This document shows, in pieces, positions 41,014 through 50,185 of a stretch of DNA of 64,000 nucleotides. The translations under genes were made by a program, and so were the position numbers. Source of the stretch: a virus. Where the stretch lies: positions 112,326 to 176,325 of IMG/VR virus record IMGVR_UViG_3300047312_000028; one strand, given 5' to 3'. How positions within the stretch are numbered: the first letter of the stretch is position 1; each line of letters starts with the position of its first letter. The notes beneath the pieces are model-generated. The model was not told the origin of the DNA. It did not search any database and was given only the letters and a program-made list of their open reading frames with translations.

Positions 41014-43440
41014 TTGTATCTACCAAAAGACGGCCTTAATATCTCCAGAGAACTTCTCCCCCAGGTCGCCAACGCGGACCTCCCCGATTACTTCAATTGG
41101 CTTAAAACTAACAAGCAAATCTCCTGCATTACTACCGAATTGCCTGTTTCTTCGCTTCATCCATCACAAGGTGACTTCAATGAAGAGAAGATTGCCGAAT
41201 TGATGACGCATAGACTGGAAGAACTCAAAAAGCCAATCATTGTGTCTTCTGACTTCTTCGTGCTCGATGGTCACCATCGTTGGCTAGCGTTGCTCAATAT
41301 GGACCAGAACGACACTATACCGGTAGTCATGACGAATGTGAAGATCATGGATCTGCTTGCAGCCACGAAAGAGTATCCTAAGTCATTCACTAGAACTGTG
41401 GTCGAATCATTCAAGAGTATGATCGGTAGCAAACATGCGGTTATGTCTTATGCCCGCATGAATCCTCCAACGAAGGGTCATGAGAAGCTGATTCATACGG
41501 TGCATCATGTAGCGAATGAGTTTGCCGCTCACCATGAGATCGTATTAAGTCATAAACACGACAACACAAAGAACCCATTGAGCCAGGAGACCAAGCACAG
41601 CTACCTGAAGCAGATGTTTCCAGATACAAATTTTGTGAACGCAACAGATGAACATCCAAGTATATTTCACCACGCGACACGTTTGAATCGCGCAGGATAC
41701 AAGCATTTACATGTGGTCGCTGGTGATGATCGTGCCAAAGAGTTTGAGGAGAAATTACATAAATACAACGGGCACTATGATGACGCAGGCAACGGCTATA
41801 AATTCGACTCGATAACTCTTCACTCCGCTGGTTCGAGAAACCCAGAAGGAAAAGGACTTGAGGGGTTATCGGGTACGAAATTGCGTGATTATGCAGCAAA
41901 TGGGAACTATCCAGAATTTGCAAAAGGTGTGCCAGGATCAACAGAAGTCGCCAAAAGACTCTACAACGATGTGCGACAAGGATTAAAACCGATGAACGAG
42001 AGTGCAGAACTTCTAGAAGAAGGCGTCCATGACGCTGCTATTTTCAAGGCCGTGTTTCTTGCTGGTGCACCAGGCTCCGGTAAAGACTATGTTCTTAAGC
42101 ATGCCTTAGATGGCCACGGTCTTACAGAGATCAGTTCAGATCCGATGTTGACCCATTTGATCGATAAGAACCAAATGGATCGAAAGATGCCAGAGCATGA
42201 GCAAGAGAAGCGTGGCCTGTTGAGAAAGAAAGCTCAATCACTCACCGACCTGCGCCAGAAGCTTGCATTACATGGTCGCAACGGTATCATAGTCAACGGT
42301 TCAGGTGCTAGTTTTGACCAGGTTAAGAAAATCAAAGGTATGCTTGATGAACTAGGCTATGCCTGCAAGATGATCTTTGTAGATACCAGCGACAATGTAA
42401 GCCGCAATCGCAATATCGAACGTGGTCAGAAGGGCGGTCGCACTGTTCCTGAGAAAGCACGAGCAGAGAAGTGGAGAGCCGCGCAGGATTCTCGTGTCAA
42501 TTTCTCTAAACTCTTTGGTTCTGAGAACTATCACGAATTCAACAACGACGAAGACCTCCGCAATAACACTGACGGTGAAGTACATAAGCAGAAGACGAAA
42601 GAACTTGAAGACCTCTTCAAGACAGTCAAGAAGTTTACGCAGCAACCACCGGAGCATCCATCTGCACAAGAATGGGTTCATAAGAATCTTGGTAAGCTTG
42701 CAAAGCAACCACTTGGCAACAAGACTCAGCAAAAGAAGCAAATCCCGGCTTCACCCGATGCACAAGCGACAGAAGACGCCCGCAAACTTGGGCTTCAGTA
42801 CTATGGGTATGGTCGCTATGGTAAAGCAGGACGTGTCACGCATTTCTCATTGAACGGCAAACTGGTAGAGAAGAAGAAAGCATTGACTCCACCTAAGTCG
42901 TTAGAACCAGCAAAAACAACAAAGAAGCTTGATGAAGCTTTTGAAGAACTATTTACGGAGGATAATGATGAACGTATACGATTGGAAAATCACATGGCTT
43001 CTTCTTTTGTGGTGGGAGGATTGGAAGTGGTTCCTTTACATGTACAATACCTCTCCGACACCATGCGAGGACACAGAGAAAGAGTTGATAAAAACAGTCA
43101 AGACAGATTCAGTAACCTCCGTGAATACGTTTGTGAAACCAGCAGGAGTGAAGTTCGAGTGGGAACCGACAAAAGTGACACCAAAGCGCAAGGTAACCAA
43201 GAAGAGAAACCCCAAGAAACAACTTCTTCTTTCCGAGGGCTCATGGAACGATTGGGGTCTAGAAGAACAGAAGTCAAAAAAGAAATCCTCAAAGAAGGCG
43301 AGCCGACGCAAGACGTAGGAGGTGACGGTGGTCCTATTCTTGGTACTGGAACCGCCGAGACTGTTGATAGTACAAACGGTGGCATTGCCACGAACGGTCC
43401 AAAGAAGACATTGAAGAAGTTCAAGGGAGATATCAAGTAA
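41014..43440 (+). CDS. ParB-like/NadM-like nucleotidyltransferase/P-loop kinase fusion (late)
   Basis: 808 aa, TTG start with GAGGGG upstream. Residues 1-120 contain VLDGHHRW (85-90), a ParB/sulfiredoxin-type motif. Residues 140-325 form a HIGH-superfamily nucleotidyltransferase: YARMNPPTKGHEKLI (GH 155-156) and SGTKLR (286-291), as in NadM/NMN adenylyltransferases. Residues 345-500 carry a P-loop GAPGSGKD (351-358) of the polynucleotide or zeta-toxin kinase type. The last 150 residues are low complexity and overlap another frame (42968-43318). A multi-function late, possibly virion-associated enzyme; substrates unknown. Confidence 0.82.
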   Translation: MYLPKDGLNISRELLPQVANADLPDYFNWLKTNKQISCITTELPVSSLHPSQGDFNEEKIAELMTHRLEELKKPIIVSSDFFVLDGHHRWLALLNMDQNDTIPVVMTNVKIMDLLAATKEYPKSFTRTVVESFKSMIGSKHAVMSYARMNPPTKGHEKLIHTVHHVANEFAAHHEIVLSHKHDNTKNPLSQETKHSYLKQMFPDTNFVNATDEHPSIFHHATRLNRAGYKHLHVVAGDDRAKEFEEKLHKYNGHYDDAGNGYKFDSITLHSAGSRNPEGKGLEGLSGTKLRDYAANGNYPEFAKGVPGSTEVAKRLYNDVRQGLKPMNESAELLEEGVHDAAIFKAVFLAGAPGSGKDYVLKHALDGHGLTEISSDPMLTHLIDKNQMDRKMPEHEQEKRGLLRKKAQSLTDLRQKLALHGRNGIIVNGSGASFDQVKKIKGMLDELGYACKMIFVDTSDNVSRNRNIERGQKGGRTVPEKARAEKWRAAQDSRVNFSKLFGSENYHEFNNDEDLRNNTDGEVHKQKTKELEDLFKTVKKFTQQPPEHPSAQEWVHKNLGKLAKQPLGNKTQQKKQIPASPDAQATEDARKLGLQYYGYGRYGKAGRVTHFSLNGKLVEKKKALTPPKSLEPAKTTKKLDEAFEELFTEDNDERIRLENHMASSFVVGGLEVVPLHVQYLSDTMRGHRERVDKNSQDRFSNLREYVCETSRSEVRVGTDKSDTKAQGNQEEKPQETTSSFRGLMERLGSRRTEVKKEILKEGEPTQDVGGDGGPILGTGTAETVDSTNGGIATNGPKKTLKKFKGDIK
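42968..43318 (+). CDS. overlapping-frame membrane protein candidate
   Basis: 116 aa encoded in another frame within the 3' end of the previous gene. GGAGG (42957-42961) lies six bases before ATG 42968. The product starts MNVYDWKITWLLLLWWEDW, a Trp-rich hydrophobic segment, then CEDTEKELIKTVKT... and a strongly basic tail. Size and shape (short membrane anchor plus charged domain) would suit a spanin-like or membrane-attached protein, but no homologue is recognised. Either frame could be the functional one here. Confidence 0.45.
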   Translation: MNVYDWKITWLLLLWWEDWKWFLYMYNTSPTPCEDTEKELIKTVKTDSVTSVNTFVKPAGVKFEWEPTKVTPKRKVTKKRNPKKQLLLSEGSWNDWGLEEQKSKKKSSKKASRRKT

Positions 43441-45281
43441 TGGATACCTCAACGAAGTGGACGCCAGCCGTAAAGACTGCCCATCATTATCAGGGGCAGA
43501 TCAACGGTAAGACATATGTGGTACCTCATGCGTCTTTGAATATCTATCACAAAGGTGGATATGCAGAGCCGATGCGTCATTCGATTGTCACTTCGTTGCA
43601 TCATGTGCAGCATAACAATCCAGACTTGACGCCTGAAGAACATACACGAGTGCATGAACATATCAAGGCAATTCATGGGGGACAAGCGCCTGCCAAGCTG
43701 AAGGAAGAAATCAAAATCACCACGACGCCTGCAACACGAAAAGAGTTGAAGGCGGCACGACCAATGCGTAAAGGAGCCGCGGAGAGATTTATGAAAAGAT
43801 TTGCTGCCAAAACAGAACTAGAAAAAAAAGAACAACTCAGTGAATCAAAACAAAAGCTCTACAATCCCGATGGGTCGTTTCGAGCCGGCGTCAAAGTGAC
43901 CGTCGATGGAAAGCACGGAGAGATCAGTCATGTTCATCACAGTCAAGAACACCCAACCTATCCACACTCCTATAAAGTCACTGACTTGGGCGCGAATGAT
44001 CCCTACAAACAAACTCGTTTACGCGGCAACACATTCATTTCACATAGAGACATAAAGCCATTAGAAGAACGAGCATTAACTGCCGCCGAGACGGACAAGA
44101 AAGAGGATATGGTGCATTCCATGAAGAAGAACCTTCAGAGCTTCAAAGATCGATACGGCGCGGACGCCAAGAGTGTGATGTACGCGACGGCGACGAAGAA
44201 AGCAAAAGAGTTGGCAGAACGAAGTGAGAACTTCATGTTTACCCATCACCCTGGCGACCCAGAGAGCGAAGATAAGTTGAAACGCGCTAAACAAATGCTA
44301 CAGGGTACCGGTAAGAAGCTGCACGTTCGCGCCCGTTTAGGAAAAGACAATCCTAACGCCCATGAATATAAGAACAACACGCGCCATGGGCATCCTGCTT
44401 CAAATAGATATCAGACGATCTTGAAGCAAGACGCCAAGCATTTTGACGTATACAAGCGTCCAAGCATTCATGAAGAATCGCATGGTAGTAACTTCCTTGA
44501 TAAGGACCGTACAGACGCCAAGATCAATCGACGTAAAAGTTTTGCGGCTCATGCGAAAGAGAAGAGAGAGAATGAAGCCCATAAGGATAATCATCATGAG
44601 GGTCCTTTGAATGAAAGTCTCTCTGCCTTTATGAAGACCTATAAGAAAAACGAAGCACGAAACGAACACCAAGCTAATATGGTGCATCTTGCAAAACACT
44701 TCGGTAATGAAGCCGATCAAAAAGAAGCACAGTTTTACTATGATGAACAGAAGAAGCACGGAGAGAATAGACACTCCGAAGCTCAATCTAAGTTACACAG
44801 AAAGTTATGGCCGAGAGCAGTAGCCAAACACACCTATAGCAATTACAACGAAGAGGTAGACGCCATGAGTCAACTTAACGAAACATTACATGCGTACCAG
44901 GTACATCACAACGGCAAGCATATCGACACTGTATTCTATGGTAGTCACGAAGACCCAGCCGATGTGAAGAAGTCGTTGGTCAACCATGATGGTTATGACC
45001 CAGGCATCACAATCAAGAAAGAAAAGTTCCATCACCTTCCAGTGAGAAAGAACCTGAAGGAAGAAACACCATCCAAGCTTCCATTGATTCGATCTGTGTT
45101 GAAAGAAATGTCCACCCGTAAACACTTTCAACAAGTGGCCGATTTGATTAAGGCGAACCCAGATGCGAAGAAGCGCCAGGAGTTTGCGAATCATCATGCT
45201 ACAGTGTTTGCGGCGCAGAACCCACGTTTCAACCATGAGTTATTTCATAAGGCCGCGGGCACCACATATACGAAATCATAA
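43440..45281 (+). CDS. large Lys/His-rich virion-type protein
   Basis: 613 aa, very rich in Lys, His, Glu and Asn. It contains YGADAKSVMYATATKKAKELAE, matching a YG..A..VMYATATK.A motif found in structural proteins of marine T4-like phages, and a C-terminal TRKHFQQVADLIKANPDAKKRQEFANHHATVFAAQNPRFNHELFHKAAG module. SD/TAATGG coupling links it to the upstream late gene. A prohead-internal or packaged protein is the best guess. Confidence 0.65.
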   Translation: MDTSTKWTPAVKTAHHYQGQINGKTYVVPHASLNIYHKGGYAEPMRHSIVTSLHHVQHNNPDLTPEEHTRVHEHIKAIHGGQAPAKLKEEIKITTTPATRKELKAARPMRKGAAERFMKRFAAKTELEKKEQLSESKQKLYNPDGSFRAGVKVTVDGKHGEISHVHHSQEHPTYPHSYKVTDLGANDPYKQTRLRGNTFISHRDIKPLEERALTAAETDKKEDMVHSMKKNLQSFKDRYGADAKSVMYATATKKAKELAERSENFMFTHHPGDPESEDKLKRAKQMLQGTGKKLHVRARLGKDNPNAHEYKNNTRHGHPASNRYQTILKQDAKHFDVYKRPSIHEESHGSNFLDKDRTDAKINRRKSFAAHAKEKRENEAHKDNHHEGPLNESLSAFMKTYKKNEARNEHQANMVHLAKHFGNEADQKEAQFYYDEQKKHGENRHSEAQSKLHRKLWPRAVAKHTYSNYNEEVDAMSQLNETLHAYQVHHNGKHIDTVFYGSHEDPADVKKSLVNHDGYDPGITIKKEKFHHLPVRKNLKEETPSKLPLIRSVLKEMSTRKHFQQVADLIKANPDAKKRQEFANHHATVFAAQNPRFNHELFHKAAGTTYTKS

Positions 45282-45289
45282 GGACTGAT

Positions 45290-46585
45290 ATGAAGAAGTT
45301 CACTGAGTTAAAAGAAAACACACCGACAGTGCATACCTACAGAGGGTACTCTATCAAGGAGTATGAGGGAAAGTTCCATGTGCAGAAGACGCCTGGGACT
45401 ACTCTATCCCATCATGCCAGCAAGAAGGATGCCAAGAGTCGTATCGATTACTACCACAGGCTCCCAGATAAGAGCATGTCGCATGGTGATATGGTCTCGT
45501 TGGTCAATGAAACAAAGTGGCATGTTAAAGAAGAGAAAGAAGTACCGAAGAGCACACTACCTAGCGACGAACCAAAGAAGAATGAGGAGTCTATCAAGAA
45601 CATATCTGCGCATGATAAAAGGACTCTATCACTCATGAAGTCAATGTTTGGTCGCCGCCCTATGAAGGAAGAGACAGAGCGAGAACGTAAGTCTCATGCT
45701 GTGCGTATGGCACCTGCACCTACTAATGACCAATTAGAAAAGCGGGATGAGTCAGATGATCTTATCAAGAAGAATTTTGAGACTGCACAAAAGAAAACGG
45801 CTGATGCACTTGCCTCTAAGGAAATCACGAAAGTCATGAAAGAGTCAGTCGGTAGTGTACCGGGTGGCGGTGTGCTCGACGAAAGCGGACCTGATACATA
45901 CAAAGTCGGAGATCATGTCATTGCAAAGATCGGTCCTCACGCTGGTCAGGTGCATAGAGTCATTCATGTGCATCCTACAGGGCATCTGAATATTACACCA
46001 ATCGGGCACAGCAACCGATATAAGTTAGGGGCAGCGAAAGCGAACCCAGAAGATGTGACGCGACAGCTTGAAGAAGCGAAGAAGAAACCTAAAAAGAAGT
46101 TCGTACCAGATCCAAAGATTTGGAAAAAACTGCCCGTACTATCAAAGCTCCTAGGTGTCAAATTAGAAGAATCGATCATATCACGCACGACAGTCCAAGA
46201 GGTCTTTCAGGCAGCGAAAGCGAAGAAGAAAGAAGCGGGTAAAGACAAGAAAGAGATCAAGACTGACCCAAAGAAAGATCCAAAGAAAGAGAAAGTGTCA
46301 GCACAAGACTTTGACAAACCGAAGGAGTTTCAGGACCCTGGGCAAGCTGAACCAGATCAGACCGAAGTCCAGGCAAAACCCCCTCAGTTCGGCGGCAAAG
46401 ACGGTGACGATGCAAAGCCCAAGGAGAAGAAGAACAACACTCCAGAGCCAGAAAAGAAGGGCACAAAGCTTGTAGTCAAGGGCCCTGGTGCTGATGACAA
46501 GTTCCAGACCGATCCTATCGTAACCCCTGTGACAACGTTGCCGGACACGGCATCCGCACGAACCGGTAGCCAAGGGGTCAGGTAA
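45290..46585 (+). CDS. Lys-rich late protein with KOW-like segment
   Basis: 431 aa. The first ~80 residues (HTYRGYSIKEYEGKFHVQ...HHASKKDAKSRID) form a small domain; YKVGDHVIAKIGPHAGQVHRVIHVHPTGHLNI (about 205-237) is an SH3/KOW-like barrel; residues 300-431 are low-complexity Lys/Glu/Pro. It shares style and order with the preceding protein and probably belongs to the same virion or assembly complex. Confidence 0.6.
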   Translation: MKKFTELKENTPTVHTYRGYSIKEYEGKFHVQKTPGTTLSHHASKKDAKSRIDYYHRLPDKSMSHGDMVSLVNETKWHVKEEKEVPKSTLPSDEPKKNEESIKNISAHDKRTLSLMKSMFGRRPMKEETERERKSHAVRMAPAPTNDQLEKRDESDDLIKKNFETAQKKTADALASKEITKVMKESVGSVPGGGVLDESGPDTYKVGDHVIAKIGPHAGQVHRVIHVHPTGHLNITPIGHSNRYKLGAAKANPEDVTRQLEEAKKKPKKKFVPDPKIWKKLPVLSKLLGVKLEESIISRTTVQEVFQAAKAKKKEAGKDKKEIKTDPKKDPKKEKVSAQDFDKPKEFQDPGQAEPDQTEVQAKPPQFGGKDGDDAKPKEKKNNTPEPEKKGTKLVVKGPGADDKFQTDPIVTPVTTLPDTASARTGSQGVR

Positions 46586-46587
46586 CA

Positions 46588-46595
46588 TATAAATA
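46588..46595 (+). promoter_or_regulatory. T4-type late promoter TATAAATA
   Basis: Perfect late core just after the stop at 46585. The expected transcription start (about 46602) leaves too short a leader for ATG 46609, favouring ATG 46624 for the next gene. Confidence 0.8.
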
Positions 46596-46623
46596 GAGTG
46601 ACAATATTATGAGAGATCCAAAT

Positions 46624-47121
46624 ATGATTATTTACTGCGATAGTGACGGTGTTATCTGTGACTTCTACGGTGGTGCCGAGAAGCTCCTGGGGCATCCTTG
46701 GGGTGAACGGCACGGGGTAAGACAAAAAGCACTCGAACAAGGTTTACTACTCAACAAGCACGAAACTTTCTGGTCGACACTCCCAGAGATACCAGATTGG
46801 AAAGTTTTGTGGAGCTTTATTGAAAAGTACGATCCTCATATTCTGACAGCAGTTCCGGCTTGGGATCATGATTTTGCTGTAGTTGAAGAAGGTAAGTGGG
46901 AGTGGTATCAGAAACACATTCCTTTGCTTCCGAGAGACCGCTTTCATGTTGTGTATCGTGACGAAAAGGCACAATTCGCACGAAATGGTGACGTGCCTAA
47001 CATTCTGATTGATGACCATCCAGGTAACATAAAAGACTTTGAAGCGGCCGGCGGTATTGGAATCTATCATGTCAGTGCGAAAGTTACGATTTTGAAACTT
47101 AAGGAACTCGGGTATCACTAA
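46624..47121 (+). CDS. HAD-superfamily 5'-nucleotidase-like protein
   Basis: 165 aa from ATG 46624 (GAGAG upstream; ATG 46609 is an alternative). MIIYCDSDGVICDFYGGAEKLLG holds the DxDGV nucleophile motif of HAD enzymes; ILTAVPAW, YRDEKAQFA (motif III region) and NILIDDHPGNI (motif IV) complete the site. It resembles 5'(3')-deoxyribonucleotidases. Located in the late region, so it may recycle nucleotides late in infection. Confidence 0.8.
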   Translation: MIIYCDSDGVICDFYGGAEKLLGHPWGERHGVRQKALEQGLLLNKHETFWSTLPEIPDWKVLWSFIEKYDPHILTAVPAWDHDFAVVEEGKWEWYQKHIPLLPRDRFHVVYRDEKAQFARNGDVPNILIDDHPGNIKDFEAAGGIGIYHVSAKVTILKLKELGYH

Positions 47122-47138
47122 CAAAAGGGAGAAGTAAC

Positions 47139-47711
47139 ATGAGTCTATGGACAATGACCGATTTAGCTAACGGGGCACCAAAATTCGCTGTGGCAGGAGG
47201 CCTCGGTGTTGCGGCGAATGGCAGTGTCCTATTCGACAACGTGCAAGTTGGCGCTTTTGTCACAAATTCCGCAATTGGAATCTTTGGCGTCGATGCGAAT
47301 GAAACATCCAATCTGTTAGGGACCGCGGTTGAGTCCAACAGAGGGTATCACGCAGGATGGGTCAATCGTAAGGTTGGTACGGGCCCGGTTACAGGAATCA
47401 CTCTTGTAACAGGTGGTCTTGGATACTCAAACGGCTTCATCGATTTCACAGGTGCAGGTGGCCAGGGGGCTGGTGCCAATGCAGCATTCACAGTGAACGC
47501 AAATGGAGCAGTGGTATCTGTTACGTTAGCGAGTGGTGGTGGAGATTATATTTCTGCACCAACTGCAACAGCGAACGGGGCCAATAACTCTGCCGCTGTA
47601 TTCACTACAACGGTAGGTGGTCGTGCAAATCGTATTCAATATGAAACTATCGTAGCCGCTGGATCAATATCAACAGACGGCGGAGCAGACGATACTGAAT
47701 TCGGCGTATAA
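47139..47711 (+). CDS. conserved virion-type beta-rich protein
   Basis: 190 aa with AAAGGGAG upstream. MSLWTMTDLANGAPKFAVAGG, then GIFGVDANET, GYHAGWVNRKVGTGPVTGITLVTGGLGYSNG: the HAGWV..GTGPV phrase recurs in T4-like marine phages in proteins of the head-gene region. Gly/Ala/Thr-rich, no charged linker. Probably a structural or decoration protein. Confidence 0.65.
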   Translation: MSLWTMTDLANGAPKFAVAGGLGVAANGSVLFDNVQVGAFVTNSAIGIFGVDANETSNLLGTAVESNRGYHAGWVNRKVGTGPVTGITLVTGGLGYSNGFIDFTGAGGQGAGANAAFTVNANGAVVSVTLASGGGDYISAPTATANGANNSAAVFTTTVGGRANRIQYETIVAAGSISTDGGADDTEFGV

Positions 47712-47713
47712 TC

Positions 47714-48148
47714 ATGAAAGCATTCGATTTGTTTTTGAAAGAACATGCGATGGGGGAGGAGCCTCTTCTCCCCTCTACGCAAGGCGAACTGGGTGCTCTA
47801 GATTTACATGATGAACAAGTCAGAGATGGCTTGAACATGGAGCTTCTAGATATCACAGATAGTCCTGAACGTATGCTTCCTGTGATTACTTTCGATAGAG
47901 TGCGCGAGGTACTTGGAGCCGCTGGCTACTGGATCCCTTCCGCCACTATGAACTCTGCACTCTTTGATGAAGAGATAGGGGATGAAGTATTCGTATTGTC
48001 TCCACCTACGAAGGATGCCGATCAACCAGTGAAAGCAGATTGTTATTTGTATTTTGCATTTGCAGAGACCGAAACAGGTGATTGGGATGTATTGGCTGAA
48101 GTAGTCAACTCCTTGGAGCTAGAAGATATTCTTTCAGATCAACAGTAA
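47714..48148 (+). CDS. conserved late hypothetical protein
   Basis: 144 aa. LDLHDEQVRDGLNMELLDITDSPERMLP and VLGAAGYWIPSA...EIGDEVFVLSPP..., YLYFAFAETETGDWDVLAEVVNSLELEDIL form an acidic alpha/beta protein of the kind conserved beside T4-like structural genes. No function known. Confidence 0.65.
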   Translation: MKAFDLFLKEHAMGEEPLLPSTQGELGALDLHDEQVRDGLNMELLDITDSPERMLPVITFDRVREVLGAAGYWIPSATMNSALFDEEIGDEVFVLSPPTKDADQPVKADCYLYFAFAETETGDWDVLAEVVNSLELEDILSDQQ

Positions 48149-48162
48149 GGGTGCACTAGATT

Positions 48163-48561
48163 ATGGATGATATGATTGATCTGACACCTGATACTGTTAT
48201 GATCTACGCGGTGAAGTCATATGATAAACCCACGTATATCAAAAGTGAGCTTCAAGAAGACCTCAAGCATTTAAGTTATGTGAGGAGATTGTTTAGACGA
48301 TATCACCAGTACGGTGAATTGCGAGAGCGGCTGATTCTGAACCATATTGTGATTCTCTACAATATCTTCGGTGTCCCCGCTGCCACCAAACTTCTCTTCT
48401 ATCACACACGACCTGAAGACTTTGCAATTCTTAAGACGTTTCTTGTGTTCTTGAACTATATGCCTGATAGAGTCTATGGAATCAATAGCAAGACGATCTA
48501 TTCATCGGATTTACAAGTTGACCCTATCATCGTAGACGCGCTGAGAAAGATTAAAGGGTAA
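48163..48561 (+). CDS. conserved T4-like hypothetical protein (DUF7207-like)
   Basis: 132 aa. DLKHLSYVRRLFRRYHQYGELRERLILNHIVILYNIFGVPAATKLLFY and LKTFLVFLNYMPDRVYG match a small protein conserved in the late region of marine T4-like phages. Mostly helical. Role unknown; likely in head or neck assembly by context. Confidence 0.7.
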   Translation: MDDMIDLTPDTVMIYAVKSYDKPTYIKSELQEDLKHLSYVRRLFRRYHQYGELRERLILNHIVILYNIFGVPAATKLLFYHTRPEDFAILKTFLVFLNYMPDRVYGINSKTIYSSDLQVDPIIVDALRKIKG

Positions 48562-48563
48562 TT

Positions 48564-49181
48564 ATGCAGTTTCTTGTCGAACAGATCGAACGCTTTGATT
48601 CAGCGGGTCAAGAAGATCAAATAAACGACTTCTATCATTTTTGCTGTGTTGGTCTTGAAATCTTCGATAACCCCACCATCTTCTTCATTACAGAAACAGG
48701 CGGAACATCATTCGGTTCTTACAGCCCATCACAACAATTGGTGATGGTAGCTACTAACGGTCGTCATATCTCTGACATTCTACGCACATTCGCCCATGAA
48801 CTCGTCCATCACAAACAGATGGAAGTCAATCCGAATGCACCTATTGAAGAACTTGAGTATGAAGCGAATGCGATTGCTGGTATGATAATGCGCGACTATA
48901 ATAAGCTACATCCAGAGATGTTCAATTTAACAACTGAGATAGAAGATGCCGCTCCTTCAGATTCATTAGGTGACTCACAAGGTGCGGTAGCAGATGATAC
49001 GACCAGGCCTTCACAGCCCGTCGAAATGTCTGAAGATGCAGGCGCTGTCACAGCAGGGAGTGGTGATATCGCTGGTATTGGTGTTGGACCACAAGGGGAG
49101 CCTGGATTCACGAAGAAGAATCGTCCTAACATGTTTAAGCGCAAGACACTCAAACAATTGAAAGAAGAATTGAAGGGGTAA
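48564..49181 (+). CDS. HExxH metallopeptidase-like late protein
   Basis: 205 aa. ILRTFAHELVHHKQME contains HELVH, and IEELEYEANAIAGMIMRDY, about 20 residues later, supplies a gluzincin-type third-ligand Glu with the E..A pattern. After residue 125 the chain is acidic and Gly/Ala/Pro-rich, ending in a basic RKTLKQLKEELKG. A processing protease or structural relative. Confidence 0.75.
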   Translation: MQFLVEQIERFDSAGQEDQINDFYHFCCVGLEIFDNPTIFFITETGGTSFGSYSPSQQLVMVATNGRHISDILRTFAHELVHHKQMEVNPNAPIEELEYEANAIAGMIMRDYNKLHPEMFNLTTEIEDAAPSDSLGDSQGAVADDTTRPSQPVEMSEDAGAVTAGSGDIAGIGVGPQGEPGFTKKNRPNMFKRKTLKQLKEELKG

Positions 49182-49183
49182 TC

Positions 49184-49729
49184 ATGGCAGACTTTTTGAA
49201 ATCAGCAGGCGGCATTCTTGCAACACTCGCACCAACCGTAGCTAGCGTCTTAGGTGGACCACTCGCAGGCATGGCGACTACGGCTATTATCAGTGCGTTC
49301 GGTTTAGCACCTGATGCCAGTCAAGATGATATCATGAAAGCTGTATCAGCCGCTACACCTGACCAGATGATAAAGCTAAAAGAGATTGAATCGAAACTCA
49401 TTATTGATTTGAAAGCTCTCGACGTTGACCTCGAAAGAATCAATGCTGGCGATAGAGACTCAGCACGTAAGAGAGAAATTGCTACGAACGATTGGACACC
49501 ACGAATCCTTGCAAGTCTTATCATTGGTCTCTATATCGGCGTACAATATTTTATTTTCGGTGGTCATGTACTCGATCCAGGAATGCGTGACATTGCGATG
49601 CGATCACTTGGTACATTAGATGCCGCAGTGGGATTAGTCCTAGCATATTACTTTGGATCATCTAATTCTTCAAAGCAAAAGACAGATCATCTTGCATCGT
49701 TGGCCATAGCAAATAAGGATTCAAAGTAA
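49184..49729 (+). CDS. holin, three-TM type (GTA_holin_3TM-like)
   Basis: 181 aa. An N-terminal hydrophobic stretch (GGILATLAPTVASVLGGPLAGMATTAIISAFGLAP), then a helical linker with INAGDRDSARKREIATNDWTPRILASLIIGLYIGVQYFIFGG and AAVGLVLAYYFGS. DR.SAR...ND..P before the second TM is the hallmark of the PF11351-type holins. It would permeabilise the inner membrane for lysis; the M15 peptidase at 23447 is a candidate partner. Confidence 0.8.
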   Translation: MADFLKSAGGILATLAPTVASVLGGPLAGMATTAIISAFGLAPDASQDDIMKAVSAATPDQMIKLKEIESKLIIDLKALDVDLERINAGDRDSARKREIATNDWTPRILASLIIGLYIGVQYFIFGGHVLDPGMRDIAMRSLGTLDAAVGLVLAYYFGSSNSSKQKTDHLASLAIANKDSK

Positions 49730-49730
49730 G

Positions 49731-50144
49731 ATGGCTGAACCAGAAATCAGTTCTGAATGCCAGGAAGATTTTACCGACCTACGACTTGCCGTTGGCATCA
49801 TTCAGCATGACTTGGTCTCCCAGAGTAAGATCACCGATAAGCTTGCTGAGGCAGTAGAGAAGATTGAAGAGATGAATGCCAATCTAGTAAAGATGATTGC
49901 CCTTCATGAACTGAAGCATGAGAATGCTACTGATGATCTAAAAGAACTCGAACACCGATTTGATAACTTTCGTCAAGGTAGTGTGACGACCACAACCACC
50001 ACATCTACTGTTGAGGATGAAGCGCGACAGACACTCGAACAATTGAATAAGTGGAAATATATGATTATTGGTGGCGCTCTAGTTGTTGGTGCGTTACTCT
50101 CACATGTAAAATGGTCAGTGTTACTTTCCATCTTCGGCGGATAA
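49731..50144 (+). CDS. coiled-coil membrane protein, possible lysis accessory
   Basis: 137 aa. Residues about 25-80 are coiled coil (DKLAEAVEKIEEMNANLVKMIAL...), followed by a Thr tract and a C-terminal transmembrane helix (KYMIIGGALVVGALLSHVKWSVLL). It has the shape of XhlA-type or antiholin accessory proteins. Two bases separate it from the holin gene. Confidence 0.65.
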   Translation: MAEPEISSECQEDFTDLRLAVGIIQHDLVSQSKITDKLAEAVEKIEEMNANLVKMIALHELKHENATDDLKELEHRFDNFRQGSVTTTTTTSTVEDEARQTLEQLNKWKYMIIGGALVVGALLSHVKWSVLLSIFGG

Positions 50145-50148
50145 TCTC

Positions 50149-50177
50149 TTGCAATTCCGCTATGTTTGATATATAAT
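50149..50177 (+). promoter_or_regulatory. sigma70-type promoter for gp61, leaderless
   Basis: TTGCAA (50149-50154), 17 bp, TATAAT (50172-50177). ATG 50186 follows after 8 nt without a Shine-Dalgarno. It marks the return from late to early-type transcription. Confidence 0.75.
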
Positions 50178-50185
50178 GATTCGCT

